Origin: Oscillospiraceae bacterium
GTDB taxonomy: Bacteria; Bacillota; Clostridia; Oscillospirales; Acutalibacteraceae
Reading direction: 5' to 3'
NCBI GenBank assembly: GCA_015066465.1
Contig: SVOI01000024.1
Coordinates: 1-35,719 of the forward strand
Length of the DNA stretch: 35,719 nucleotides
The notes under the pieces were generated by a model, which did no database searches, was not told the origin of the DNA, and saw only the letters and a list, made by a program, of their open reading frames with translations. This document shows positions 23,764 to 31,871 of this stretch, piece after piece (the stretch's first letter is position 1; each line of letters opens with the position of its first letter). Position numbers and translations under genes: made by a program.

Positions 23764-25548
23764 TTAAGCTGTGATGTTTGAATAGTACTTTTTGAGTACT
23801 TCAACAGCCTTCTGGCAGTTTGCTGCATATGAATCTTCTGAAATGTCATAATAACCATCGAAGTCTTCGCTTGGACCAGCATTCTTGTAGAATTCTGAAC
23901 CGTCAGCATCTGTCATACCCATAGCAACGAATGAAGAAGCAGGAAGTTCACCGCCCTGTGCAATATCGTTAACGATATATGAACGGTCGAAGAGAAGAGC
24001 AATAGCATTTCTGATTTCTTGTTGTGCTTTTTCTTTTTCTACACCTGTAAGCTCGCTACCTGGAAGAAGGTCTTCGTTGATGTTCCAGCATACATAGTAA
24101 GTACCGATTTGACCAGCAACAACGAATTCATTTGCATAATCCTTTTTGAGAGTTGCAATTTCGTTTGTTGGAACGTCATCGATAAGGAGCCAAGAACCAT
24201 TTTTGAAGTTTGAAAGCATGTTGTTAGCGTCATCTGAAAGGAACATTTTGATTTCTTCCATCTTAACGTCAGCAGCTGCAAAGTAGTTAGGGTTCTTCTT
24301 AAGTGTGATTACACTGTTGTGATCCCAAGAAGCCATTGTGTATGGACCGTTGCAGATATAAGTAGAAGGATCTGTAGCCCAAGCTTCGTTACCGAATGCT
24401 GAAGAGTGTACTGGGTAGTATGTTGGGAAAGCAAGAAGCTCATTCCAGTAGTTTACAGCATTTTCAATTGTAATTGTGATTGTGCCAGCAGCATCATCAG
24501 CAATTGCATTGAGTTTCTTTGTTGCATCTTCTTGCATTTCTGCATAGCCGTCAACGATTTCGAACATGTAACCATAGTCAGCTGCAAGTTCTGTTGAAGC
24601 TGCACGGTTCCATGAGTTAACGAAGTCAGAAGCTTTAACTTCATCACCGTTTGACCATTTCATGCCTGAACGGAGTTTATATGTGTAAGTAACTGTACCA
24701 TCTTCGTTAACTACACCTTCTGGAAGTGCTTCGGCTGCGTCTGGAGCAATAACAAGTTTACCTTCTGCATCCTGAGCCCATTTTGCAAGACCTGAGAAGA
24801 GGTGAGCAACTGTTGTTGCACCGTCAACTGCACTGTTGAGTGCTGGGTCAAGTGTTTGTGGTTCTGATGCAAGACAAACTGAGATAGAATCTGTTTTACC
24901 AGCTACGTCTGTATTCATGAAATACTTGTAACCGAGTGGGTTTGAATAGAAACCGTTAACTGATTCATCAATCATATAAAGGTCTGTGTAGTAGTAAAGA
25001 GGAACGATACAGCCTGTTTCCATAAGCATATCTTCTGCAAGGTGCATCATTGCATAACGAGCTTCTGAGTCTGTACAAGCTTTGATTCTCTGAATGAGAA
25101 CGTCATATGTTTCTGCCCATGTGCCGTTTTCAACCTTATCTTCTAAGCCGTAAGCTGTGAGGTCAAGGTTATACATTTTAAGGTCAGCGTGAGCGCCTTT
25201 ACCGTATTGAACGTCGTTGTTACCTGAACCTGAAGTCCACATATCAAGGAAGCTGATTGGGTCATTGTAGTCAGCGAGCCAACCGTTTCTTGCTACTGAG
25301 TATTCGCCGTTCTTACGTGTTTCAAGGAATGTGTTCCATTCTTGGTTCTGAAGATTCATTGTGATACCTGCAGTCTGAAGAGCGCTCTGAAGATATTCAC
25401 CAATAGCCTTATGGCTATCACTTGTGTTATAAAGGTATGTGAGTGTAGGAGCTTCAACTTGCTTAACGTCTTTGCCACCATTACCGCCACAAGCAGCGAG
25501 AGAAAGTAACATAGTTAAAACAAGAATTACTGCGAGTAACTTTTTCAT
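23764..25548 (-). CDS. Oligopeptide-binding lipoprotein (SBP_bac_5) with circularly permuted domain order
   Basis: A 594-residue solute-binding lipoprotein of an Opp-type importer. The lipoprotein signal ends in LSLAAC with Cys20. Residues 33-213 (LTYLYNTSDSHKAIGEYLQ, NQEWNTFLETRKNG, ARNGWLADYNDPISFLDMW, VPLYYYTDLY) match what is normally the C-terminal third of OppA; E. coli OppA has LLYNTSD, NQEWKTFLDTR and ARAGWCADYNEPTSFL near its end. From residue 220 the normal N-terminal part begins (SISVCLASEPQTLDPALNS, MKWSNGDEVKASDFV, NGPYTM) and runs to LKKYYSN, the point just before the first block in normal proteins. Length equals a normal OppA. The reading frame is intact, with a good RBS (GGTGG). 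The gene follows oppBCDF. A real permutation or an assembly fault are the alternatives. Confidence 0.9.
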   Translation of the reverse strand: MKKLLAVILVLTMLLSLAACGGNGGKDVKQVEAPTLTYLYNTSDSHKAIGEYLQSALQTAGITMNLQNQEWNTFLETRKNGEYSVARNGWLADYNDPISFLDMWTSGSGNNDVQYGKGAHADLKMYNLDLTAYGLEDKVENGTWAETYDVLIQRIKACTDSEARYAMMHLAEDMLMETGCIVPLYYYTDLYMIDESVNGFYSNPLGYKYFMNTDVAGKTDSISVCLASEPQTLDPALNSAVDGATTVAHLFSGLAKWAQDAEGKLVIAPDAAEALPEGVVNEDGTVTYTYKLRSGMKWSNGDEVKASDFVNSWNRAASTELAADYGYMFEIVDGYAEMQEDATKKLNAIADDAAGTITITIENAVNYWNELLAFPTYYPVHSSAFGNEAWATDPSTYICNGPYTMASWDHNSVITLKKNPNYFAAADVKMEEIKMFLSDDANNMLSNFKNGSWLLIDDVPTNEIATLKKDYANEFVVAGQIGTYYVCWNINEDLLPGSELTGVEKEKAQQEIRNAIALLFDRSYIVNDIAQGGELPASSFVAMGMTDADGSEFYKNAGPSEDFDGYYDISEDSYAANCQKAVEVLKKYYSNITA

Positions 25549-25659
25549 TGTTATCTACCACCTTTTCTTACTTTTGTTTTTAAAATTTTATTTATATAAA
25601 TACTTTAATGGATGCACGCCATAAAGCATAAATATACTGATGAATTGAGAAAAAACAAA

Positions 25660-26649
25660 TCAGCCGTTAATTTCTTCAACTCTGTGGCAAGCCACAAAAT
25701 GACCTTTTGAAATTTCCCTGAATTCTGGTACTTCTTCGGCACATCTCTCACAAGCATATTCGCATCTTGTTCTGAAAGGACAGCCTGATGGAGCGTTAAG
25801 AGGTGAAGGAATATCACCAGAAAGTGGAATACGGTTATTAAGTCTTGCAATCTTAGGGTCTGGCATTGGAACTGCCGACATAAGTGCTTTTGAATATGGG
25901 TGTAATGGTCTTTCATAGATTTCGTTTGCATCTGTGAGTTCAACCATTTTACCTAAGTACATAACCGCAATTCTGTTACTGATATGACGAACAACTAAAA
26001 GGTCGTGAGCAATAAAGAGATAGGTAAGACCTAATTCTTCTTGTAATTCGCCAAACATATTAACAACCTGTGCCTGAATTGACACGTCAAGTGCAGAAAC
26101 AGGTTCGTCACAAACAATAAACTCAGGGTTAACTGCAAGAGCACGGGCAATACCGATTCTCTGGCGTTGACCACCTGAAAATTCGTGAGCATAACGAGAA
26201 GCGTGTTCACTGTTAAGACCAACTCTTGACATAAGCTGAAGAACTCGCTCTCTACGCTCTTCTTCAGTTTTATATAACTTATGAATATCTAAAGGCTCTG
26301 CAATAATATCAGAAACAGTCATTCTTGGGTTGAGTGAAGAATAAGGGTCCTGAAAAACCATTGTACTCTTTTTACGATATTCGTTTATATCTGCTTTAGT
26401 TTTTAACGGCTTACCATCATAAATGATTTCACCAGAAGTTGGTTTATATAAGTGAAGAAGTGTTCTACCAACAGTAGTTTTACCACAACCAGATTCACCA
26501 ACTAAACCTAAAGTTTCACCTTTATTGATTGAGAATGAAACATCGTCAACAGCCTTTAATGGTTTTGAAGAAAACACACCTGTGCTTATATCAAAATACA
26601 TTTTAAGGTTTTTGACCTCTATAAGTGGAGAGTTATTTTTATCACTCAT
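25660..26649 (-). CDS. oppF: Oligopeptide ABC transporter ATP-binding protein OppF
   Basis: A 329-residue ABC ATPase, one of two that power peptide import. Walker [13 protein letters not shown], signature [15 protein letters not shown], Walker [13 protein letters not shown] and the switch IAHD are intact. The C-terminal oligopeptide-transporter domain has [17 protein letters not shown], a cysteine set known in Dpp/Opp ATPases. The start overlaps the oppD stop by 8 bp (ATGAGTGA), indicating translational coupling. A gap of 111 bases separates it from the binding-protein gene. Confidence 0.95.
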   Translation of the reverse strand: MSDKNNSPLIEVKNLKMYFDISTGVFSSKPLKAVDDVSFSINKGETLGLVGESGCGKTTVGRTLLHLYKPTSGEIIYDGKPLKTKADINEYRKKSTMVFQDPYSSLNPRMTVSDIIAEPLDIHKLYKTEEERRERVLQLMSRVGLNSEHASRYAHEFSGGQRQRIGIARALAVNPEFIVCDEPVSALDVSIQAQVVNMFGELQEELGLTYLFIAHDLLVVRHISNRIAVMYLGKMVELTDANEIYERPLHPYSKALMSAVPMPDPKIARLNNRIPLSGDIPSPLNAPSGCPFRTRCEYACERCAEEVPEFREISKGHFVACHRVEEING

Positions 26650-27670
26650 CTTTTGCTACCTCCCCATCTTTTTTGTCTTCAATTTCTATTGTGCCGTCTT
26701 CAATTCCTTTTTTAACGTTCATCCAGCAAGCAGCTGCATGGTCGTCATTAATGAGCATTCTCTCAGCATTCTGTTTAATACAGATTTTCATTGCCGCATC
26801 ACATCTTGGAGCAAATGGGCAACCCTTTGGCATATTGAGAAGGTCAATAGGAGTACCAGTAATTGGCTTTAACTTCTGACCGAATGTATTTGTTGTAGGA
26901 ATAGAACGAAGAAGACCTTTTGTATATTCATGACGTGGGTTATAGAAAATTTCGTCTGCTGTACCCTGTTCACAGATAGAACCAGCATACATAACGATAA
27001 CTTCGTCACACATCTGTGCAACAACGCCAAGGTCGTGAGTAATCATAATAATAGCCATACCTAATTCCTTCTGTAAAGAAGTCATAAGGTCTAAAATCTG
27101 AGCCTGAATAGTAACGTCAAGCGCTGTTGTAGGCTCGTCAGCAATAAGAATGTCTGGCTCGCAAGCAAGAGCCATAGCAATAACAACTCTCTGGCGCATA
27201 CCACCTGAAAGCTCGTGTGGATATTGCTTCATTCTCTTTTCAGGTTCATTGATATTTACAAGACGGAGCATTTCAACTGCTCTTTCTTTTGCCTGTTTTT
27301 TATTTCTGCCAGTATGAAGCAAAATCGCCTCTGTTAACTGGTGACCGATAGTGTGAGTAGGGTTAAGAGAAGTCATAGGATCCTGGAAGATTATAGAAAT
27401 CTTGTTGCCCCTTACTTTTCTCATTTTCTTTTCGCCTGCATCAACTAATTCTTCACCGTCAAGCTTTATAGAGCCACCTACAATTTTACCTGTAGATGCT
27501 AATATCTGCATTATAGAATATGCTGTAACCGATTTACCCGAGCCAGATTCACCAACAATACCGAGAACCTTGCCCCTGTCTAACTGGAATGATATACCAT
27601 TAACTGCTTTTACTTCGCCAGCATCAGTAAAAAATGATGTGCGAAGGTCATTCACTTCAAGCAATACCAT
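26642..27670 (-). CDS. oppD: Oligopeptide ABC transporter ATP-binding protein OppD
   Basis: A 342-residue ABC ATPase, partner of OppF. Walker [10 protein letters not shown], signature LSGGMRQRV, Walker [13 protein letters not shown] and ITHD are intact. The C-terminal cysteine segment [17 protein letters not shown] matches the peptide-transporter family. The highly charged C-terminus ([14 protein letters not shown]) is a short extension. The RBS is weak (AGGT, about 16 bases away), so translation may depend on the upstream oppC. Confidence 0.95.
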   Translation of the reverse strand: MVLLEVNDLRTSFFTDAGEVKAVNGISFQLDRGKVLGIVGESGSGKSVTAYSIMQILASTGKIVGGSIKLDGEELVDAGEKKMRKVRGNKISIIFQDPMTSLNPTHTIGHQLTEAILLHTGRNKKQAKERAVEMLRLVNINEPEKRMKQYPHELSGGMRQRVVIAMALACEPDILIADEPTTALDVTIQAQILDLMTSLQKELGMAIIMITHDLGVVAQMCDEVIVMYAGSICEQGTADEIFYNPRHEYTKGLLRSIPTTNTFGQKLKPITGTPIDLLNMPKGCPFAPRCDAAMKICIKQNAERMLINDDHAAACWMNVKKGIEDGTIEIEDKKDGEVAKDE

Positions 27671-27702
27671 AATTTATAAAATCCGTACCTTTCAAATAAT
27701 TC

Positions 27703-28761
27703 TTAGTCATTGAGTTTTGGGTCGAAAGCATCTCTTAAGCCGTCACCTAAAAGGTTAAGTGACAAAACTATAAGAGAAATAACGATTGCCGGAATAACAA
27801 GTCTTGATGGATATGAGTTTATTCCGTTCAATGCATCAGATGCGAGAGAACCTAATGATGGCATTGGTGCATTAACGCCAAGACCCAAGAATGAAAGATA
27901 ACTCTCTGTGAAAATAGCACTTGGAATCTGAAGTGCTGTTGAAATAATAATAACGCTTATACAGTTTGGCATAAGGTGTTTAAAGATAACCCATTTACCA
28001 CGAGCACCTGCAGCACGGGCTGCAAGAACGTATTCTTGTTCTCTCAATGAAAGAATCTGGCCACGGATAAGACGTGACATTGAAACCCAGTAAAGAACAC
28101 CGAAAACTATAAACAAGCTTATAATATTGGCACCAATCTGCTCTAATGCCGTGCCTTTTATTATTTCATCTAAATTAGTCTGCTTTAACGCAGAAGCAAG
28201 TAAAATAATAAGAAGCATATCTGGTAAAGAGTATATGATATCAACTATTCTCATTATAACAAGGTCAACCTTGCCACCACAGTAACCCGCAATAGAACCA
28301 ACGGTCATACCTATAATAAGAACAATAATACTTGCAAAGAAACCAACTGCAAGTGAAATTCTTGCACCATAAACAACACGAATAAAGTAGTCACGACCTT
28401 GGGAGTCAGTACCGAAAATATGTGGGAATATTTTTTCGCCTGCTTCCATTCTTTCGAGTTCGGTTGCACCGTATTCAAATGGTGCTAAGTTGTTATAAGA
28501 AGCGTCAACTGGTTTACCTAACTGAACACCTAACATCTGGTCGTATGAATAAGGTATAAAAAGTGGAAGTAAAATACTACTGAGTACAACAAGTACAACA
28601 ATAATAAGACTAACAAGTGCCACTTTGTTTTTTACAAATCTTTTAACACCATCACGGAAGAAGGTTGTTGATGGTCTCATTTGTACCATATATGCTTTTT
28701 CTTCTTCAGTAGCTGGTAAAAATGCATCAACGTTAAGATGCATACTGAAAAGCTTTTTCAT
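27703..28761 (-). CDS. oppC: Oligopeptide ABC transporter permease OppC
   Basis: A 352-residue integral membrane permease. One transmembrane helix lies near residues 45-70 (VALVSLIIVVLVVLSSILL), then an extracytoplasmic stretch with the family's FGTDSQGRDYF, then about five further helices. The EAA loop contacting the ATPases is QEYVLAARAAGARGKWVIFKHLMPN. It ends GDGLRDAFDPKL, typical for OppC/DppC. The RBS AAGGAA is well placed. It forms the channel with OppB. Confidence 0.95.
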   Translation of the reverse strand: MKKLFSMHLNVDAFLPATEEEKAYMVQMRPSTTFFRDGVKRFVKNKVALVSLIIVVLVVLSSILLPLFIPYSYDQMLGVQLGKPVDASYNNLAPFEYGATELERMEAGEKIFPHIFGTDSQGRDYFIRVVYGARISLAVGFFASIIVLIIGMTVGSIAGYCGGKVDLVIMRIVDIIYSLPDMLLIILLASALKQTNLDEIIKGTALEQIGANIISLFIVFGVLYWVSMSRLIRGQILSLREQEYVLAARAAGARGKWVIFKHLMPNCISVIIISTALQIPSAIFTESYLSFLGLGVNAPMPSLGSLASDALNGINSYPSRLVIPAIVISLIVLSLNLLGDGLRDAFDPKLND

Positions 28762-28805
28762 TTATAAATTCCTTTCTTATTGAGTTTCCTTTTAGCTTTA
28801 TTCTA

Positions 28806-29735
28806 TCACTCTAACTTAATACGTGGGTCAATAATCTTGTAAAGAATATCACTGATAAGGTTCATAACTACAATAAGAATAGCAAGAACAATAGTAGTAC
28901 CCATAATAAGTGTATAGTCACGGTTAATAATACTGCTTACGAATGCTCTGCCTATACCAGGAACTGCAAAAATCTGCTCAACAACAAGTGAACCTGTAAC
29001 GATATATGCAAGCATAGGACCAAAATATGTTACAACTGGAATAAGTGCATTTTTAAGAGCGTGACCAAAAATAATTTTTGTTCCAGAAACGCCCTTTGCT
29101 TTTGCGGTACGGATATAATCCTGACCTAAAACATCGAGCATTGAAGACCTTGTAAGTCTCGTAATATTTGCCATTGGTGACAATGAAAGTGTTATAATTG
29201 GTAACACAAGACCACCAGCCTCAGAACCGTTAGCAGGGAACAACGCCAACTGAACTGTGAAGAAGAGTAACAAGAAAGTACCCATAATGAATGATGGCAT
29301 TGAAACGAATGCTGTTGTCATAACCATTATAACTCTATCTATAAACTTATTTCTTCTGAGTGCTGCAACTGAGCCTAAAACAGTACCACTGATGAGAGCA
29401 ATTACCGCAGCAACTGCACCGAGCTTTGCAGATGTTTTCATACCATCAGCAATAATATCTATAACGTCACGGCCCCTTTGTTTAATAGATGGGCCGAAAT
29501 CAAAGCCTGTTATAATATCTTTAAGATATGTAATATATTGTTCAAATAATGGTTTATCAAGACCATATTTAGCTTCAAGAGCCGCTTTAGCTGCTTCTGA
29601 AATAGCCTTTTCACCAAGGAATGGACCACCAGGAACGGCGTGCATTACAAAGAATGTAATTGTAATAACAATTAACACAGTTAAAAGCGACAAGCCTATT
29701 CTTTTTAATATGTACCATAAAGTTTTTGTGTTCAT
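28806..29735 (-). CDS. oppB: Oligopeptide ABC transporter permease OppB
   Basis: A 309-residue permease with an N-terminal helix (LKRIGLSLLTVLIVITITFFVMHAVPGGPF, abbreviated family start RxxxxLLTV...PGGP), the YGLDKPLFEQY segment, five further helices and the EAA loop QDYIRTAKAKGVSGTKIIFGHALKN. It ends with DPRIKLE as in OppB/DppB. It is first in the operon oppB-C-D-F-binding protein, with a promoter about 75 bases upstream. Confidence 0.95.
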   Translation of the reverse strand: MNTKTLWYILKRIGLSLLTVLIVITITFFVMHAVPGGPFLGEKAISEAAKAALEAKYGLDKPLFEQYITYLKDIITGFDFGPSIKQRGRDVIDIIADGMKTSAKLGAVAAVIALISGTVLGSVAALRRNKFIDRVIMVMTTAFVSMPSFIMGTFLLLFFTVQLALFPANGSEAGGLVLPIITLSLSPMANITRLTRSSMLDVLGQDYIRTAKAKGVSGTKIIFGHALKNALIPVVTYFGPMLAYIVTGSLVVEQIFAVPGIGRAFVSSIINRDYTLIMGTTIVLAILIVVMNLISDILYKIIDPRIKLE

Positions 29736-29812
29736 CTTTTTACCTTGACTTTCTCTTTGGATTTACTTCTTTATACTTAAAAAACACTTTCGCATTTTTA
29801 GATATATTGCTT

Positions 29813-29841
29813 ATAATACCATAAACACACATATTTTGCAA
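29813..29841 (-). promoter_or_regulatory. Promoter of the opp operon
   Basis: TTGCAA (29836-29841), a 17-bp spacer and TATTAT (29813-29818) on the minus strand. Confidence 0.65.
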
Positions 29842-29879
29842 GATATATTTTATTGCTTTATCATAAAAAAGTGTGTTTA

Positions 29880-30011
29880 GTTGTCAGTGGTCAGTGAGTC
29901 AGTAGTTAGTACTAATAAAGGAAAAATTATCCTATCATTTTTAGTTAATGTAAAAATGATAGGATAAACTATTTGTTATTCACTTGTAATTATGCATTGT
30001 GCATTCTGCAT
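29880..30011. repeat. Heptamer-bounded repeat element, copy C (different left arm)
   Basis: The right arm (from 29988) is ATTATGC ATTGTGC ATTCTGC directly after the oxidoreductase stop codon. The core is the conserved hairpin with loop AGTTAATGT. The left arm is a different heptamer family, GTTGTCA GTGGTCA GTGAGTCA GTAGTTA (29880-29911). No gene is seen. Confidence 0.65.
29921..29967 (-). terminator. Hairpin core of copy C; textbook intrinsic terminator
   Basis: TTATCCTATCATTTTT and AAAAATGATAGGATAA form a perfect 16-bp stem (29927-29942 with 29952-29967) around a 9-base loop, followed by TTTTTCCTTT on the minus strand. It lies 45 bases after the oxidoreductase stop codon. Confidence 0.85.
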
Positions 30012-31271
30012 TTATTTATTCGCTCTATATGCAGCAATTGCATCATCATAAGCTTTCATAGATTCCTCTGTAGGAATGTATTCTTTTCTTTCAGTATTAG
30101 CAATTGTTGGTGGGTTACCCTTCGAATCGTAGCAAGGTGTTAAGAAGTCATTTTCCCATTTCTTTCTGTCTTCTTCTTTTCTGAAGTCAGGAATGTCGTA
30201 AGGAACACCATACTCTAAAGCACTTCTGTGACCTAAAATTGCAACTGAAGCCATTGTTGTTGCAAAATATTCATCAAACATTGGCTTTCTGTTTTCACGG
30301 ATACTGTTGAAGAATTCACGAACTATGAAGAAGTCGCCGCCACCGTGACCAGCTTTTTCTGCTGCTTCTTTTGCTTCTGGCTCAAAGTCTGCTTCGTAAG
30401 TAGTTACTCTTTCCATACCCTCTGGAATATGCTCTTCATTAAATGAAAGAAGAACTTTTCCATCTTCTGCACGAAGATTTTCAATCTGACCTAATTCACC
30501 GCAAACTCTGTATGTATTAGCGTGACCGCCGAAGTGTGACCAACCAGTTACTCTGAATACAGAATCATCGTCATTAAGGCAAGTAACAACAGCACTTCTG
30601 TCTGGTAATCGCCAATAAAGGCTACCGCCACCATTTTCTTCGTTAAGAGGTCCAAAAATTGGCATACCTGTAACTCTTTTTGGGAATGCACCTGTGATAT
30701 ACATAAGTGGGCCTAAAGAGTGAGTAATATAATAAATTCTTGGAATATGATATCTCCAGTGTTTTGAAGATGGGCAATATTTATTAATATCTTCTTGTTT
30801 AAGAATTGGGTGGTTATATTCACCCTCAGCAAATAAAGCCTTACCAAGAACGCCTGACTGGTAAACCTTGCGCATTTCCTGATTGAACTTCATAAATGGA
30901 TAGTTTTCAGCAATCATATAATAAGCGTTGCTTTTTTCAACTGCTCTGACTAAAGCTACACCCTCACCCATTGAGATATTTGAAGTACATTCACTTAAAA
31001 CGTGAATATTCTTTTCTAATGCTTTAATAGCGTATGGTGTATGCTCGTGGAAATAGTTGCAAAGGAAAACTGCTTCTAATCCCTCGTGATTTATAAATTC
31101 ATCAAAGTCTGTATATGTAGCAATACCCTCGTGGTCTTCACGTGCTTTTTTGAGTTTTTCTTCATCAAAATCGCAAACCGCAACAACCTCACCATTGTTA
31201 GCCTTTACGCCGTCATAAAAGCCACTGCCACGGCCTAAGCCGAATATACCGAACTTAATTGTTTTTTCCAT
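30012..31271 (-). CDS. Gfo/Idh/MocA family sugar oxidoreductase
   Basis: A 419-residue NAD(P)-dependent oxidoreductase or glycoside-modifying enzyme. The Rossmann segment is FGIFGLGRGSGFYDG (7-21), with the acidic residue CDFDE in the cofactor-binding region and the family helix HTPYAIKALEKNIHVLSE, where many relatives have an EKP motif. The C-terminal alpha/beta domain is normal, ending at GVPYDIPDF. The substrate cannot be read from sequence; sugar-acid, inositol or deoxysugar compounds are usual. The RBS GGAGG is perfect. It has a promoter in the 111-bp gap after the NimA gene, so it is probably a separate unit in a sugar-use region. Confidence 0.88.
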   Translation of the reverse strand: MEKTIKFGIFGLGRGSGFYDGVKANNGEVVAVCDFDEEKLKKAREDHEGIATYTDFDEFINHEGLEAVFLCNYFHEHTPYAIKALEKNIHVLSECTSNISMGEGVALVRAVEKSNAYYMIAENYPFMKFNQEMRKVYQSGVLGKALFAEGEYNHPILKQEDINKYCPSSKHWRYHIPRIYYITHSLGPLMYITGAFPKRVTGMPIFGPLNEENGGGSLYWRLPDRSAVVTCLNDDDSVFRVTGWSHFGGHANTYRVCGELGQIENLRAEDGKVLLSFNEEHIPEGMERVTTYEADFEPEAKEAAEKAGHGGGDFFIVREFFNSIRENRKPMFDEYFATTMASVAILGHRSALEYGVPYDIPDFRKEEDRKKWENDFLTPCYDSKGNPPTIANTERKEYIPTEESMKAYDDAIAAYRANK

Positions 31272-31308
31272 AGTAATACCTCCGTCAGTAACAAAAATAT
31301 ACAGTTCT

Positions 31309-31336
31309 ATTTTATCACATACATTTAATTTGTAAA
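31309..31336 (-). promoter_or_regulatory. Promoter of the Gfo/Idh/MocA gene
   Basis: TTTACA (31331-31336), a 16-bp spacer and TAAAAT (31309-31314) on the minus strand. Confidence 0.5.
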
Positions 31337-31382
31337 TAGAAATCTTCTATAAAAATATATAAAATAGTTAGAAATCTTGCTG

Positions 31383-31871
31383 TTATTTACTTGGTAAAGG
31401 TCTGTGCTTCGCAGTAAATTCTGACACTTCAATTTTAATTATTCCTACAACAGATGCTAATTTTTCATTGAACTGAAAATCTTTATTAACCTGTGTTTTC
31501 ATAAGAAGCGAAAGTGCTTTTTGTTTTTCTTCAGAATCTTCAATAATTGTGGCAATACCTTTACCCATAAGTGAAGAATAACTTAAGCCATATTTACAGG
31601 CAACGTCACCCTCAAATGGAACTAAATCACATTCCATCTCGAAAAACACTTTTGGATTTTTTCTTATAATATCAAGTTTTCTGCCAGTTGTTGCTCCGTG
31701 AAGCCATATAGTAAGCTTTTCATTCTCGTAAGTGTAGCCATAATTCATTGGCACAACGTAAGGCTCGTCACCATCAACCATTCCAATATGTATAACTTTT
31801 GATTTATCGAGTATTTCTAATATTTTATCAATATCAAAAATCTGACGTTCTCTGCGTGTCATTCCGTTCAT
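31383..31871 (-). CDS. NimA-like pyridoxamine 5'-phosphate oxidase-family flavoprotein
   Basis: A 162-residue split-beta-barrel flavoprotein, close to the NimA (5-nitroimidazole resistance-like) group common in anaerobes. Typical segments are KVIHIGMVDGDEPYVVPMNYGY, LTIWLHGATTGRKLDIIRKNPKVFFEM and YSSLMGKGIATIIED. The true reaction in the cell is unclear; nitroreduction should not be assumed. Its ATG overlaps the stop of the sialidase-fold gene by 4 bp (ATGA), so it is translationally coupled to an exported glycosidase, which is an odd partner. Confidence 0.85.
   Translation of the reverse strand: MNGMTRRERQIFDIDKILEILDKSKVIHIGMVDGDEPYVVPMNYGYTYENEKLTIWLHGATTGRKLDIIRKNPKVFFEMECDLVPFEGDVACKYGLSYSSLMGKGIATIIEDSEEKQKALSLLMKTQVNKDFQFNEKLASVVGIIKIEVSEFTAKHRPLPSK

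Noticed and set aside
24019-24281. Short frames inside the oligopeptide-binding gene
   Set aside because: Shadows of a strongly coding frame, with no ribosome site of their own.
23764-25548. Two separate broken binding-protein genes instead of one permuted protein
   Set aside because: A single open frame with one lipoprotein signal runs through both parts without a stop or frameshift.
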